Below are positions 41,527 through 52,490 of a stretch of DNA of 62,000 nt, piece by piece. Numbering within the stretch: position 1 is the first letter of the stretch; each line of letters begins with the position of its first letter. Made by a program: the position numbers and the translations under genes. Origin of the DNA: Adiantum capillus-veneris (taxonomy: Eukaryota > Streptophyta > Polypodiopsida > Polypodiales > Pteridaceae); the NCBI GenBank assembly GCA_014529385.2, contig CM043959.1, forward strand, positions 10,878,809 to 10,940,808. The letters run 5' to 3'. The notes below the pieces were generated by a model. It saw only the letters and a program-made list of their open reading frames with translations. It searched no databases and had not been told where the DNA came from.

Positions 41527-42955
41527 ATCAGATGTGTGCTTTTCTGAAAGCATACCGGTCCTACATAAGAGCAAACAGAGCTATTGGAATTTTATTTGAG
41601 GTATCTTCGGCTTTCGACCCGAGACTTATTAGCCACTTCCATCGTTACTTCATCACGCATCGGGCGTGCTCCTGTTTTCACCGCTCATGTGTTACAGGAC
41701 ATAAGCCATTAAGATCACTTGCAAGAGAAGGATCCAAGATTTGTTTCGAGCTGCTGTTTTTCTCAGAGAGAGTACCATGCAGATGTCTATAGCTACCAAG
41801 CCGCACACTTCCAAGGACTTGGCAAGCTTTCAAGAATTTTTTTTGCCCGAAGTTATATGGATTTTGACATCTTCCTTCGGAGTGCAACTTCTGGCAGAGT
41901 GGGGTATCTTGGAATGCTTGGCATAGAAACCCTAGCAGATTATATCTTCAAATTCTCGACATCTCTCAGTCGATGTCTCTTCTTGAGTTGATAACCTTGG
42001 AGGTTCGGTGTGATTGCTATCTTGGGACTACCATCGCCGCCAGAGGAACATTGTCTGTCCAAGAGCTGATGGACCATGTTGTGCTCGGCTACGACCTTAT
42101 GGAAGGAATCTGACCCTAATTTTTGGTGCAGGTTTCAGGATGGAAAGTCAGTCGACTTTTCAAGCTCAGTTGATGCCGAGATTGCTTTCAAGTTTGAAAT
42201 CTGCTTCAGAACTTGTTTGGTGATTCTGTTTGGAATTTGTTTGAAATGGATGGTATCTGTTTTGAACTTGTCTTGGTGCCGATTTAAATTGTTTGACTCC
42301 GGTTTTTAATACTCGTTTCAATGATTGGTGATTTTACTCCCGGGTGGAGTAGTGAGAAACGATGTTTGAGAATACTTGTTCATACTCATGGCCCGGACCC
42401 TTGTGGTTATTTACGGGGGGAGTATTGTTGTTGTGACTCCCGGCCCAGACCTGGATGGTTATATGGAAGGAGTATTAAGAAGTCTGAGCAGTGGTTACTC
42501 TCAACACCTCCAAACGACGCAGACTACGGTCTGGGGGGCCTTTGGTTGTAAAAGGCCTCTATATCTCCCGACCCGCACCTTTTTAGGTTATGCGGGAGGA
42601 GTGATGAGGGAGTCGTTGAATATCTCCCGGCCCGGACCTTGTTAGGTTATGCGGGAGGAGTGTTCATCGGCGACTTTATGTTTCTATGTCTTGTAACATG
42701 CATATGTGAGCATTTGTGTTGCATTGTGATGTGCCAACTACTGAATATTCCTAATTGGATGAGATTACCCAAGTATGTAATTTTAGTGCATCAAGACACC
42801 CGTGGAAGATCAGTGCGGTCTGGGTGTGATGGCTAATTTTACTACGCCGGAATATCAAGAGTTTCAATCTGGACGAAAGGAGAAGCTAACTCCTTGATCA
42901 AAAGAGCCGAGAGGAGAAGATAACTCCTTAACAAATAGAGCAAACTGATTGTCCC
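41527..42955 (+). other. GyA internal region, no recognisable protein
   Basis: It holds the shared leader (to about 41715), then about 600 bp without motif, the CTCCCG/CGGGAG repeat cluster (42340-42662) and an A/G-rich end. Short ORFs here show no domain. It ends in the GTCCC target of GyC. Confidence 0.6.
42340..42662 (+). repeat. Cluster of CTCCCG...CGGGAGGAGT hairpin-like units
   Basis: Four imperfect units, each with CTCCC(G)-GCCC-GGACC, a GGTTAT core, and (C)GGG(A)GGAGT. The two last units (about 42565-42602 and 42624-42662) are nearly identical. In each, CTCCCG can pair with CGGGAG. Confidence 0.7.
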
Positions 42956-44235
42956 TGTTGCTAAATGGACTATTTTCTTATTTTCTCGAGTAATTTCTTT
43001 TTATTGAAATTAGGATATTTAAAGATGTGCACTTGAACCGTAAGGTTAGGCACTGTAGATCTACTGGAATTATTAAAAGCCATCAGGAACGGAAAACTCT
43101 GATGCGTCATATGATGGGTGACATTAAGCATCGCGAAGGGGTTTTACCGTTAGTTCGGTGGGAGAGACCGGGAAATGAATATTCCTGATGCGTCACGTGA
43201 TGGGGTGACGGGAGCATCGGAAAGGGAATATCTCGAGGGTCTGGCAGGAAACCCGAACTGGAAAGAGGAATACGCGTAAAGACGCAAGCACAAGAATAAA
43301 GATGGGTGTTGAGAAGCTTTTCTTAAAAAGCGGAATATTTTAACGAGTTTTCCGGGAAGAGCAGACCCTTTCCCGCGAGGAATCTATGTTTGCATTGCAT
43401 TCGTGCATGTGGTTGCATCCAGGGACGCCTGGGAAATGTTGTGAAAGGCATTGTTTTTAACTTATAAGGTTTTATTGAGTTTTTGGGCAGGTTCAGACCA
43501 CTTTTAAAATATGCCGTCCGTCCACTTAATAAGTGGGCAGCCACTTAGAAAATAAAGCAACAAAACCAGCCAGTGAATTCTCTCCCCCTATTTAAGGTAA
43601 AGCAACGCAAAAAAAATAAAATAAAATAAAAATAAAACACGGCCGCGATCTCCACGCGAGCAACTATTCGTGACGTGGCCAAGGAGCTATAAAAGCACCA
43701 CATGCCCTCATTGAAGGAGGGTTACCAACGTAAGCAAGAGAAGACTCTACCGCAAGAGATTGCGAGACTACGAAGCACGGAAGTCGCTTTTCCCGCGCAA
43801 GACCGACAGGTATCTATTGTGGATTCGCCATACGAATTGTTGTCGCGTGTTTGTGTGTGTGTTTGCAGGTACTTCATTGCGAAGGAGAAGCGAGAAGGCT
43901 TCGGCCTACGCTTGGGAATTCCGGGAACGGAATTCGGAAATTGTCTACGGAGTCTCGACTCCGAGTACAAACGGAAAAAGGATTGAGAGCTCGTCTCTCG
44001 GATTTCCCTTACGGGAAGGAACGACCATTGAGTCAAAGATTTAGAACGGAGGGGTTTTCTCCGGTTCTTGTGCTTGTAAAAAGATTCTCCCTAATAAAGG
44101 ATTCTCTTTAAGGGGGGGGGACCAGCCATCTTCTGGTCCCAAATATTGTGTCGAACTTCTCCCTCAACTTTGTTTAGTTGAAAGATTATTTATTTTCATC
44201 TTGTTGATTATTCGTGTGCGCTCCCATTTGTGACA
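42956..44235 (+). repeat. GyC 5' LTR
   Basis: 1280 bp, TGTTGCTAAATGGAC...TTTGTGACA. U3 has two related boxes TGATGCGTCATATGATGGG (about 43099) and TGATGCGTCACGTGATGGG (about 43189). Confidence 0.96.
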
Positions 44236-44236
44236 G

Positions 44237-44248
44237 TGGTATCAGAGC
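44237..44248 (+). promoter_or_regulatory. Primer-binding site of GyC
   Basis: TGGTATCAGAGC, one base after the LTR end. Confidence 0.93.
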
Positions 44249-44294
44249 TCGGATTCCTCTCTTTCTCTGCAAAGAAGGACGATTCCGGGAAGGA

Positions 44295-44996
44295 ATGGGA
44301 AGAACCATGACAAGCCACGGAAGAACCGTTGAAGACGACCTTCAGCAAGTGCGAGCCCAACTTGCGGAATTGCAACAACTCATTTCGTTGTCGGCTGTCC
44401 AAAAGGCTTTGGGCAGAATCAAGAAGCACAAGGAACGGATGCCGATGGGCGTTAGGAAAATCCTATTAATGGAAGCAACCAGCAAGTGGATGGTGCGGAA
44501 AAAGGTGCCGAAACGCACAAGGGATCTCCGGATCAGGACAAACGGCCTTCTAAGAGCTAGGGCCAGGAAAAAGAACTCTCTCTGCTTAATGAAAGCAAGG
44601 ATATCTCTATCTCTTCTCCATCTTACTCTCCTGATTATACTACTACATCTACTTCTCATACAGTATCTAAATCTTCTCCAAAGAAGAAAACTGCTACTAC
44701 TTCCCTACATGCTACTAAAGAGAAGCCCCAGTTCAAGAGGGATAATCGCAAACGTCACCGCAAGATGCGGATTTTCAAATCCGGTGACAAGGATGTGAAG
44801 TTTGATAACTACACAGGACGGAGAGATATCTCCAAGGCACTGTCTTTCATCAAGCAGTTTGAAGTTGCTTTTGCCAACAGAAACTTCATAGAAAAATCCA
44901 AGTTGCGTCATGTTGGGATGCATCTCAAGGAGACTGCAAGCAACTGGTGGCTAGCCAAAATTCTAGAAGGTACTCAAGCCAGAACCTGGACTCAAT
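44295..44996 (+). pseudogene. GyC gag, N-terminal part (interrupted by CopF)
   Basis: Likely start ATG 44295 (MGRTMTSHGR) with a coiled-coil segment DDLQQVRAQLAELQQLI. A shift within about 44420-44760 moves the frame to FKSGDKDVKFDNYTGRRDIS, KALSFIKQFEVAFANRNF and ETASNWW, the gag core shared with GyB. It ends RTWTQ at the CopF target TCAAT (44992-44996) and resumes at 51000 with [10 protein letters not shown]. Confidence 0.87.
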
Positions 44997-45699
44997 TGTG
45001 GGGGAGCAGGAGAGAGAGCCCACTTGCTGTCCTATGCAATGAGAGTGAAGTAGACAAAGCAACACATTTTTGCAGTCAAGAAATCCAAGAAACTGCACCT
45101 CGTGTGAATGTAAACACATATCCAGAGGTAGACTTCCTGCAATCTGGATGTCCAGCAAAATCTGCATCTGTATAGCCATGCACAGATGTCTCACTCTTCC
45201 CAAAACAAATGCACAAGTCTTTAGTGCCTTTCAAGTATCTCAAGATACACTTCACTGCTTCCCAATGCTTTTTGCCAGGATTGCTCATGTACCTGCTTAC
45301 CACTCCCACCGCAAATGCAATGTCCGGACGTGTAGCAACCATAGCATACATCAAACTGCCAACGGCTGATGCATAAGGAATCTTGGCCATTTCAGCCCGC
45401 ATATCATCTGTGTTTGGGCAGTCATGTGCAGTCAGTTTTACATATGGAGGCAGCGGAGTACCAAGTGCCTTTCCCCCATCCATATGAAAACGATGTAGCA
45501 CCTTATTAACATAATCTCGTTGAGATAGATACAGACGCCTGTTGGTCCTATCTCGAGAGATACGCATGCCCAAAATATGATTAGCATTACCAAGATCCTT
45601 CATGTCAAAGCGATTCTTTAAGCTTTGCTGTAGTGCATCCAACTCCGTGACATTGTTACTCCGTGACAAACAAGGCACTTAGGCCTTTATTCCCTAACA
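44997..45699 (-). repeat. CopF 3' LTR, chimeric
   Basis: 44997-45050 equals the first 54 bp (plus reading) of the intact LTR at 50714; 45670-45699 equals its last 30 bp. Between them is a 608-bp copy of the element's RT/RNase H coding region (45051-45658, matching 46105-46712) and an 11-bp filler. About 197 bp of normal LTR is missing. Confidence 0.93.
45051..45658 (-). pseudogene. Duplicate RT/RNase H fragment inside the CopF LTR
   Basis: Encodes, on the minus strand, FDMKDLGNANHILGMRISRD to FAGHPDCRKSTSGYVF, the same as in the main pol. It has the same length as 46105-46712 and differs at only a few positions. It has no start of its own and no role in a protein. Confidence 0.93.
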
Positions 45700-45778
45700 A
45701 CCTCCCACCTAAAGGCAATGTACCTTGGGAGATCAAAGAATCAACTAACTATAATACATCAGCTGATCATGCACTTAC

Positions 45779-48493
45779 TCATCCAACACCCATCATCTGA
45801 CGGCAATATGCAAACCGCTCTGCTGGAAGACTCTTGGTCAAAAGATCTGTAGGATTGTCATCTGTGTGCACCTTGACAAGTGTAATGCTCTTGTCATCAA
45901 GCACACTTCTGATAAAATGATACTTCACCTCTATGTGCTTTGTCTTGGCATGAAAAACAGGATTCCTTGCAAGCATAATTGCACTCTGACTATCACAGTG
46001 TAGCACAGGAACCGGTGACTTAATGCCAAGCTCTTCTACCAAACGCATGAGCCACAAAGCTTCTTTGCATGCCTCAGTGGCAGCCACATACTCAGCCTCA
46101 GTGGTAGACAAAGCAACACATTTTTGCAGTCTAGAAATCCAAGAAACTGCACCTCCTGTGAATGTAAACACATATCCAGAGGTAGACTTCCTGCAATCTG
46201 GATGTCCAGCAAAATCTGCATCTGTAAAGCCATGCACAGATGTCTCACTCTTCCCAAAACAAATGCACAAGTCTTTAGTGCCTTTCAAGTATCTCAAGAT
46301 ACACTTCACTGCTTCCCAATGCTTTTTGCCAGGATTGCTCATGTACCTGCTTACCACTCCCACCGCAAATGCAATGTCCGGACGTGTAGCAACCATAGCA
46401 TACATCAAACTGCCAACGGCTGATGCATAAGGAATCTTGGCCATTTCAGCCCGCATATCATCTGTGTTTGGGCAGTCATGTGCAGTCAGTTTTACATATG
46501 GAGGCAGCGGAGTACCAAGTGCCTTTCCCCCATCCATATGAAAACGATGTAGCACCTTATTAACATAATCTCGTTGAGATAGATACAGACGCCTGTTGGT
46601 CCTATCTCGAGAGATACGCATGCCCAAAATATGATTAGCATTACCAAGATCCTTCATGTCAAAGCGATTCTTTAAGCTTTGCTGTAGTGCATCCAACTCC
46701 GTGACATTGTTACCCGCAATAAGCATGTCATCAACATACAAAATCAGCAATAGAAGAGATCCATCACTTGCCGTTTTGATATACAAACAGTGATCAGAAT
46801 TACTTCTTTTGTATCCTTGAGACCTCATGAATGTATCAAACTTGTGATACCATGCACGGGGAGACTGTTTCAAACCATACAAGCTCTTCAAGAGTCTACA
46901 TACTTTCTTCTCTTGCCCCTTTGACACAAAACCTTCTGGCTGCATCATATAGATCATCTCAAGCAAATCGCCATGCAAAAACGCTGTTTTGACATCCATT
47001 TGCTTTAACTCCATATCTTCAGAAGCAACCAGGCCTAAAACAAGACGTAATGTGGCAAGCTTTACAACAGGAGAAAAAATCTCATCAAAATCAACACCAT
47101 GCTTTTGCTTGTACCCTTTAGCAACCAAACGTGCCTTGTACTTAGAAGAAGCATCAGATGTGACCTTGGTCTTGTAAACCCATTTACATGGCAGAGCCTT
47201 ATGCCCTTTAGGCAAATCAACCAAGTCCCATGTATGGTTTTTCTCCAAAGACTGCATTTCCGAAACCATTGCTTTGAACCATTTCTTACTGTCTTCCCGT
47301 TGCATAGCCTCTTTATAGCAAGACGGCTCACCACAATCAGTAAGCATGACATAGTCCAAAGACGGTTCATATCTATCGGGGGGCCTTGTCACCCGAGTAG
47401 ACCTACGCACCCAATGATCCATAACAGGTGGATTTCCAGCCTGTAAACCATCAAAAACAGCAGGCTGTTCAGCCGGTTGCATCGCAACAACGGGCGGTCT
47501 AGGAGCATCAACCTGTTCCCCTACCTGTGGTGCATCAAAGGCAACTTGTTGGGGCTGATTTTCAGCAGCTAATGGCTGATTTTCAGCACCATTTTCAGCA
47601 TGTAAAGGCTGCTGAACATTGGGCCTTCTTGGCTGTCCATATGTAACATCTTCACGAAAAACAACCCGGCGCACTTCCTCGACCTTTGTGGGCTGTTTGT
47701 GCATGCAATCCTCATTGAAGATGACATCATTGCTGCGTATGATTTTCCGTAATGCGGGATCCCATAATCTATACCCCATTTCACCATCCTCACCATATCC
47801 TAGGAAAATGCATTTATGAGACTTTGGTTCTAGTTTGGTGCGCAGTTCACTCCGGATGTGAACATAGGCTTCACAACCAAACACTCTTAAATGTGCATAT
47901 GAGGGTGGCTTGCCAGACCACACCTCCTCAAGCACCTTTCCACCCAAAGCCTTGCTAGGTGAGCGATTAATCAAGTGAATAGCTGTTTGCACAGCTTCTG
48001 CCCAAAAACCATGAGGTAATGCAGCATGTGACAGCATACTCCGAACTTTCTCTTGGATAGTCCGGTTCAACCTCTCTGCAACTCCATTCTGAGAGGGATT
48101 AAAAGGAGCCGTGAGCTCTCTTTTAATACCTTTAGTAGCACAAAAGTCAATAAATGCTTTTGATACATACTCCCCCCCATTGTCTGAGCGCAAAGACCTA
48201 AGCTTCTTGTCAGTTTGATTCTCAACAAACACAAGAAACTTCTTGAAAGTATCCAAAACATCGCTTTTAGCACGTATTGGATACACCCACACCTTTCGTG
48301 TAGCATCATCGATAAACGAGACAAAATATTTCTTTCCCCCTAAGGACGACTGTGGCATTTCACATACATCGGAATGCACTAAGTCTAACCTGTCAGACTT
48401 CAAAGAAAGAGACCTTTTGTGCGGTGTTTGACTGTGCTTACCATAAATACAGTGCTCACAATGAGAAAAATCAGCATACCTCAAACACGGCAC
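45779..48493 (-). CDS. CopF pol: integrase, reverse transcriptase, RNase H (904 codons open)
   Basis: The N-end carries the integrase zinc region (HCEHCIYGKHSQTPHK) and core: LVHSDVCEMP, LRSDNGGEYV and NGVAERLNRT give the D,D,E residues. RT: EIFSPVVKLATLRLVLGLVA, QMDVKTAFLHGDL, LKSLYGLKQSPRAWY and the catalytic YVDD (LILYVDDMLIAGN). RNase H: YTD/FTDADFAGHPD, STSGYVF, ALSTTEAEY and HTDDNPTDLLTKSLP. The frame is intact to the stop, but its start at MPCLRYADF is an artefact of the duplication at 48493, which cuts it from protease and integrase start. It was once part of one gag-pol polyprotein. Confidence 0.93.
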   Translation of the reverse strand: MPCLRYADFSHCEHCIYGKHSQTPHKRSLSLKSDRLDLVHSDVCEMPQSSLGGKKYFVSFIDDATRKVWVYPIRAKSDVLDTFKKFLVFVENQTDKKLRSLRSDNGGEYVSKAFIDFCATKGIKRELTAPFNPSQNGVAERLNRTIQEKVRSMLSHAALPHGFWAEAVQTAIHLINRSPSKALGGKVLEEVWSGKPPSYAHLRVFGCEAYVHIRSELRTKLEPKSHKCIFLGYGEDGEMGYRLWDPALRKIIRSNDVIFNEDCMHKQPTKVEEVRRVVFREDVTYGQPRRPNVQQPLHAENGAENQPLAAENQPQQVAFDAPQVGEQVDAPRPPVVAMQPAEQPAVFDGLQAGNPPVMDHWVRRSTRVTRPPDRYEPSLDYVMLTDCGEPSCYKEAMQREDSKKWFKAMVSEMQSLEKNHTWDLVDLPKGHKALPCKWVYKTKVTSDASSKYKARLVAKGYKQKHGVDFDEIFSPVVKLATLRLVLGLVASEDMELKQMDVKTAFLHGDLLEMIYMMQPEGFVSKGQEKKVCRLLKSLYGLKQSPRAWYHKFDTFMRSQGYKRSNSDHCLYIKTASDGSLLLLILYVDDMLIAGNNVTELDALQQSLKNRFDMKDLGNANHILGMRISRDRTNRRLYLSQRDYVNKVLHRFHMDGGKALGTPLPPYVKLTAHDCPNTDDMRAEMAKIPYASAVGSLMYAMVATRPDIAFAVGVVSRYMSNPGKKHWEAVKCILRYLKGTKDLCICFGKSETSVHGFTDADFAGHPDCRKSTSGYVFTFTGGAVSWISRLQKCVALSTTEAEYVAATEACKEALWLMRLVEELGIKSPVPVLHCDSQSAIMLARNPVFHAKTKHIEVKYHFIRSVLDDKSITLVKVHTDDNPTDLLTKSLPAERFAYCRQMMGVG

Positions 48494-48788
48494 CTAAGCT
48501 TCTTGTAAGTTTAATTCTCAACAAACGCAAGAAACTTCTTGAAAGTATCCAAAACATCGCTTTTAGCACGTATTGGATACACCCACACCTTTCGTGTAGC
48601 ATCATCGATAAACGAGACAAAATATTTCTTTCCCCCTAAGGACGACTGTGGCATTTCACATACATCGGAATGCACTAAGTCTAACCTGTCAGACTTCAAA
48701 GAAACAGACCTTTTGTGCGGTGTTTGACTGTGCTTACCATAAATACAGTGCTCACAATGAGAAAAATCAGCATACCTCAAACACGGCA
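48197..48788 (-). repeat. 296-bp tandem duplication in CopF integrase
   Basis: 48197-48492 and 48493-48788 are near-identical (plus reading starts CCTAAGCTTCTTG in both). 296 is not a multiple of three, so the polyprotein frame is broken here. Confidence 0.95.
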
Positions 48789-50158
48789 AATAACCACAAT
48801 GAGACAGAGTTTCCATTCCTCTTTTACTCATGTGTCCCAACCGGCCATGCCACAAAGAAACACTTGGCTGCTCGGTTACGGCGACAACATGGTCACGCAC
48901 ACTAGATACATGCAAAGGATACAAAGTGTCCGATTTACAACCCTTGGCTACAATCCGGGCCCCTTTACAAATTTTCCACTTGCTATCACCAAAAGTGGTG
49001 TGATAGCCTGCATATCTAGCTGCCCTGTACTAATCAAACTCTTCTTGAGTTGTGGCACATGACGCACTTTGTGCAAAACAAAAGTCATACCATCAGCAAA
49101 GGAAAACTGGACACTGCCAATACCTGCAATGTCACATGCATAGTTGTCTCCCAAATAAACAGTGCCCTGCACCTCACCTGAGTACTGTGTAAACCAATCC
49201 CTATGAGGTGTTAAATGAAAGGAGGCACCTGAATCAAGAATCCAAGTATGCATGTCCACATCAGAACCCATAGCAAGGGTATGTGCATCCATAGAAGAGG
49301 CATTGAGTACATCAGTGCTGCTGTCACTGTCACAACTACTAGCAACATTGATTTCCTCAATCAACACAGTGCTCTTCTTGGCATTTTCCTTGTCCTTTGC
49401 ATCAGTTTCAGCACCCTTGTTCTTCTCTTTCTTCCACTCATAGCATTCCTGTTTATAATGCCCTTTCTTTCCACAATGATGACACACAACATCTTTCCTA
49501 CGAGATTTGCTGCGTGCCCTGTCCTTACTATCAGATTTCTCCCTCTGTTGAGACCTGCCTCTCAAGTGCAATGCATTAGAAGACCCACTTGTGGTGTTCT
49601 TCCTGTTCATCTCTTCCATCAAGAGAGAACTCTCTACATCTGCATACTTAAGTGACGCACTTGAGTTACTAAGAGCTGTCCGGAATACATCCCAACTCTC
49701 GGGCAATGTGCTTTGAACTCCTCATCAATCGTGAATTTCAGCTCTCTCAGTTGGCTGAAAATAGAATTGAATTCATTGAGGTGCATCGACATGTGCGTGC
49801 CCTCCTTCATGCGGAGATCCATAAGCTTCTTGAGCCAATACACTTTACTGGCAGCACTCTGCTGTGCATACAACTCGTCTAAACGCTTCCACATGCCCCA
49901 TGCTGTCTGCTCATTCTCTACATTGAAGAGTAAATTGTCAGACACCGAAAGCATGATCGTGGAGCGAGCCAACTCGTCCACTTCTTCCCATTCTTCAACC
50001 TCCATATCAACCGGTTTCACACCCTGTAACTTAATAGGTTTCGCCTGTTTCTTCTGCAACATCACATTATAACATTGCTTCTTCCATATAGCAAAGTTAT
50101 GGGCACCTTCAAGCTTGCGAATGTGCAACAAATTGCCGCTTTCACTGCTAGAAGCCAT
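48511..50158 (-). pseudogene. CopF gag, protease and integrase start
   Basis: Start MASSSESGNLLHIRKLEG (ATG 50158). The copia gag domain (FAIWKKQCYNVML, AWGMWKRLDELY, THMSMHLNEFN) shifts frame near 49700 into PESWDVFRTAL. The CCHC knuckle CHHCGKKGHYKQEC lies near 49480 and the protease WILDSGASFHLTPHRDW near 49235 (Asp-Ser-Gly intact). A further shift near 48975 leads to LYPLHVSSVRDHVV and the pre-integrase HGRLGHMSKRGME. Apart from these shifts the sequence is well kept. Confidence 0.92.
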
Positions 50159-50699
50159 TCTGAGTGATTGCAAACACTGAAACCCTGTTTTGTCGACCTA
50201 AACACGCCCAAATGTGTGCAATCGGGCAAAAAACAGCTTGCTGTTATAAAAAAACAGCGAGTAAATTTCACGCGAAATCACCCCAAAACGACGTATATTC
50301 ATTGCCAAACCCTTACCAAAGGTTTCCACAAGGTGTATACATCATTTGCTTGCTGAAATTCCCTGTTTTAGGGCAGAAATCAGACCTGTAAACACCTGTT
50401 TTGCTGAATTTTCAGAACCTCGTTGGTGGAAACACCTGTAAGATTGACCTGTGAGACTTGCCCTAATGAAATTGCATCAAATTGACCCCGAAATTGGTCA
50501 ATTTCAGCAGAAATAGGCTGCTGTTCGCCAGTTTTTGAAACCCTAATTTTGGGGAAACTGTCACCGGAGGTCGATTCTACACGGTGAGAGGATCCCTTCG
50601 CGACAGAGTTGATCGAAAACGGTTAAATATCCTTCCCGCAGCGAGCAAGAACAGAATTCTGATCTGGGTTGCAAAGATGGCTCTCTTGGAAACCCTAAA

Positions 50700-50711
50700 G
50701 CTCTGATACCA
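50700..50711 (-). promoter_or_regulatory. Primer-binding site of CopF
   Basis: The minus strand reads TGGTATCAGAGC two bases after the 5' LTR end. The 5' leader up to the gag ATG (50159-50699) has no other gene. Confidence 0.92.
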
Positions 50712-50713
50712 TG

Positions 50714-50994
50714 TGTGGGGGAGCAGGAGAGAGAGCCCACTTGCTGTCCTATGCAATGAGAGTGAAGGAGAAGGGAAGAGTGGCGCAGAAGAAGCTTGCG
50801 CAGGGAAAAACGTGAGAGAGAGAGAGAGCTCGTTGAGAGATTTGGGAAAAGTCACGCTATTGTTCTTTTGGGCTTCATATTTGAGTATATGAGTAAGTGA
50901 CTAGGGGGCCATTCACACTTGGGCCCCCTCACTTATAAGTCTTTTAACTTATAAGTTAGTAAGTACAAGGCACTTAGGCCTTTATTCCCTAATA
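50714..50994 (-). repeat. CopF 5' LTR
   Basis: 281 bp; on the minus strand TATTAGGGAATAAAGG (TG changed to TA at the tip; the 3' LTR has TGTTAGGG) to CCCACA. A GA-rich run lies at 50815-50830. Confidence 0.93.
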
Positions 50995-50999
50995 TCAAT

Positions 51000-52490
51000 T
51001 CAAAGATGAATTCTATGAACAATTTCTTCCACCTGATTTCGAGAAGGACATTCAGAAGGAATGGGACTGGCTCGCCCAGAAGGAACAAGAGAAAGTCACG
51101 GCTTATGTTGACAAGTTTTGGTCGGTTCTTCTAAAAGTTACGCCATTTATGAAGATTTCCGACGAAGAAAAGATGCGAAAGTTTGAAGCAGGTCTTCAAC
51201 CACCGCTTCGGAAGAGCATGAAGGTGTACCCACATGACACCCTTAAGCGGATGATGGAGTCGGCAATCATTGCCGAGGATTTACATTCCATTGGTATCCC
51301 TAGACGGATGGAACATAGCACATACCGTGCAAGGCAAAGAGCGGTCTATGATGACCATGGTAACCAAGGCAAAAAGCGTTCCCCAGAGGATCGGGATGAG
51401 CCTAAGAAGCTAGAGGGTACTGGAAAACGGCTCAAGTATCTCACACCAAACCAAGTACAAACCTTCAAAGAGCAAGGAAGGTGCTTCTACTGTGGTGAAA
51501 AAGGACATATGAAGCCCGACTGCCCTGTTTGGCAGCAACGGCAGGAACAAGCATCTTCGAAGAGGGAACAATCGAAGAAGGAATTCGCTCCACTGAGCTT
51601 GAATTCCATTCCTGATGTGCAAGGGAATACAGAAACCGAGAAAGGGAAGCGCCAGCTCCTTAAAGGCTGGGGATCTGTGAATAACCAGCGGGTGTTGATC
51701 CTCTACGACCCTGGATCGACGGACAACTTTACCTCACTGGAAACTGCAGAACGTTTGGGCCTTACACCGGCTCAGCTTGGAACTCCAGTCACTTCCGGAT
51801 CGGCATTTGAGGGGTTGACCACCAATGCAACTCCCGTGCATGGACAACTCAATCTCCGGATTGGTGAATACAAGGACCGCGAATGCTTTTTGATGGCACC
51901 TATCGAGGGATGTGATATCATCTTGGGTATGCCATGGCATTACCATATGCAACCGGTCCCAGATTATGTAGAAAAGACCCTCGCTTTTGAGCATGAGGGC
52001 AAGAAAATTAAAATTTTTGCTGATGCAGGGGATTGGCTATTCCCTATTGTAAGCCATATCTCCATTAAGAAGGAAATAAAGAAGTGCGTTTCTGCTTACT
52101 TGATTTTCGCACGTGAAAGAGATAAAACTAATGAGGGTTCGCTCTCTAGTTTGGAAATTAAACGTTTTCAATTTCTTGAAAAGTATAAAGATTGTTTCAC
52201 GGATACTCTACCAGACAAGCTACCTCCGGAACGTTCGAAAGATCATCGCATTGATCTCGTACCAGATAGCTCTCCCTCGAACCTATCCCTTTATCGGGTT
52301 AGTCTTGCTCAGCAAGAGGAAAGTTTGAAGCAAGTCAACGAGCTTCTGGAAAAAGGTCTAGTAGGACCAAGTACTTCGCCTTACTGCTCTCCAGTTCTAC
52401 TGGTGCAGAAGAAAGACGGCACGTTTCGAATGTCCATAGATTATCGATCTCTAAACAAGATCACTATCAAGAATCGCTTTCCGATACCCG
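51000..52490 (+). pseudogene. GyC gag C-terminus, protease and RT start
   Basis: Continues gag ([30 protein letters not shown]), then the zinc knuckle [14 protein letters not shown] (about 51482-51523), the protease [15 protein letters not shown] (Asp-Pro-Gly) and [12 protein letters not shown]. The RT start follows with [18 protein letters not shown] and [17 protein letters not shown]. The frame is open from 51149 to 52534, but real RT continues only in another frame from about 52490 ([20 protein letters not shown]). One small indel accounts for this. Confidence 0.92.

Larger units (their letters stand above)
44997..50994 (-). mobile_element. CopF, Ty1/copia element nested in GyC gag
   Basis: Target duplication TCAAT at 44992-44996 and 50995-50999; joining the flanks restores the gag reading WTQFKDEF. 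On the minus strand the order is 5' LTR (50994-50714), primer-binding site (50711-50700), gag, knuckle, protease, integrase, RT, RNase H, polypurine tract (45710-45700) and a rearranged 3' LTR (45699-44997). Integrase before RT makes it copia type. Frameshifts and a 296-bp tandem duplication disable gag-pol. Confidence 0.96.

Noticed and set aside
48511-48924. A separate small gene upstream of CopF pol
   Set aside because: It is the integrase start, cut off by the 296-bp tandem duplication.
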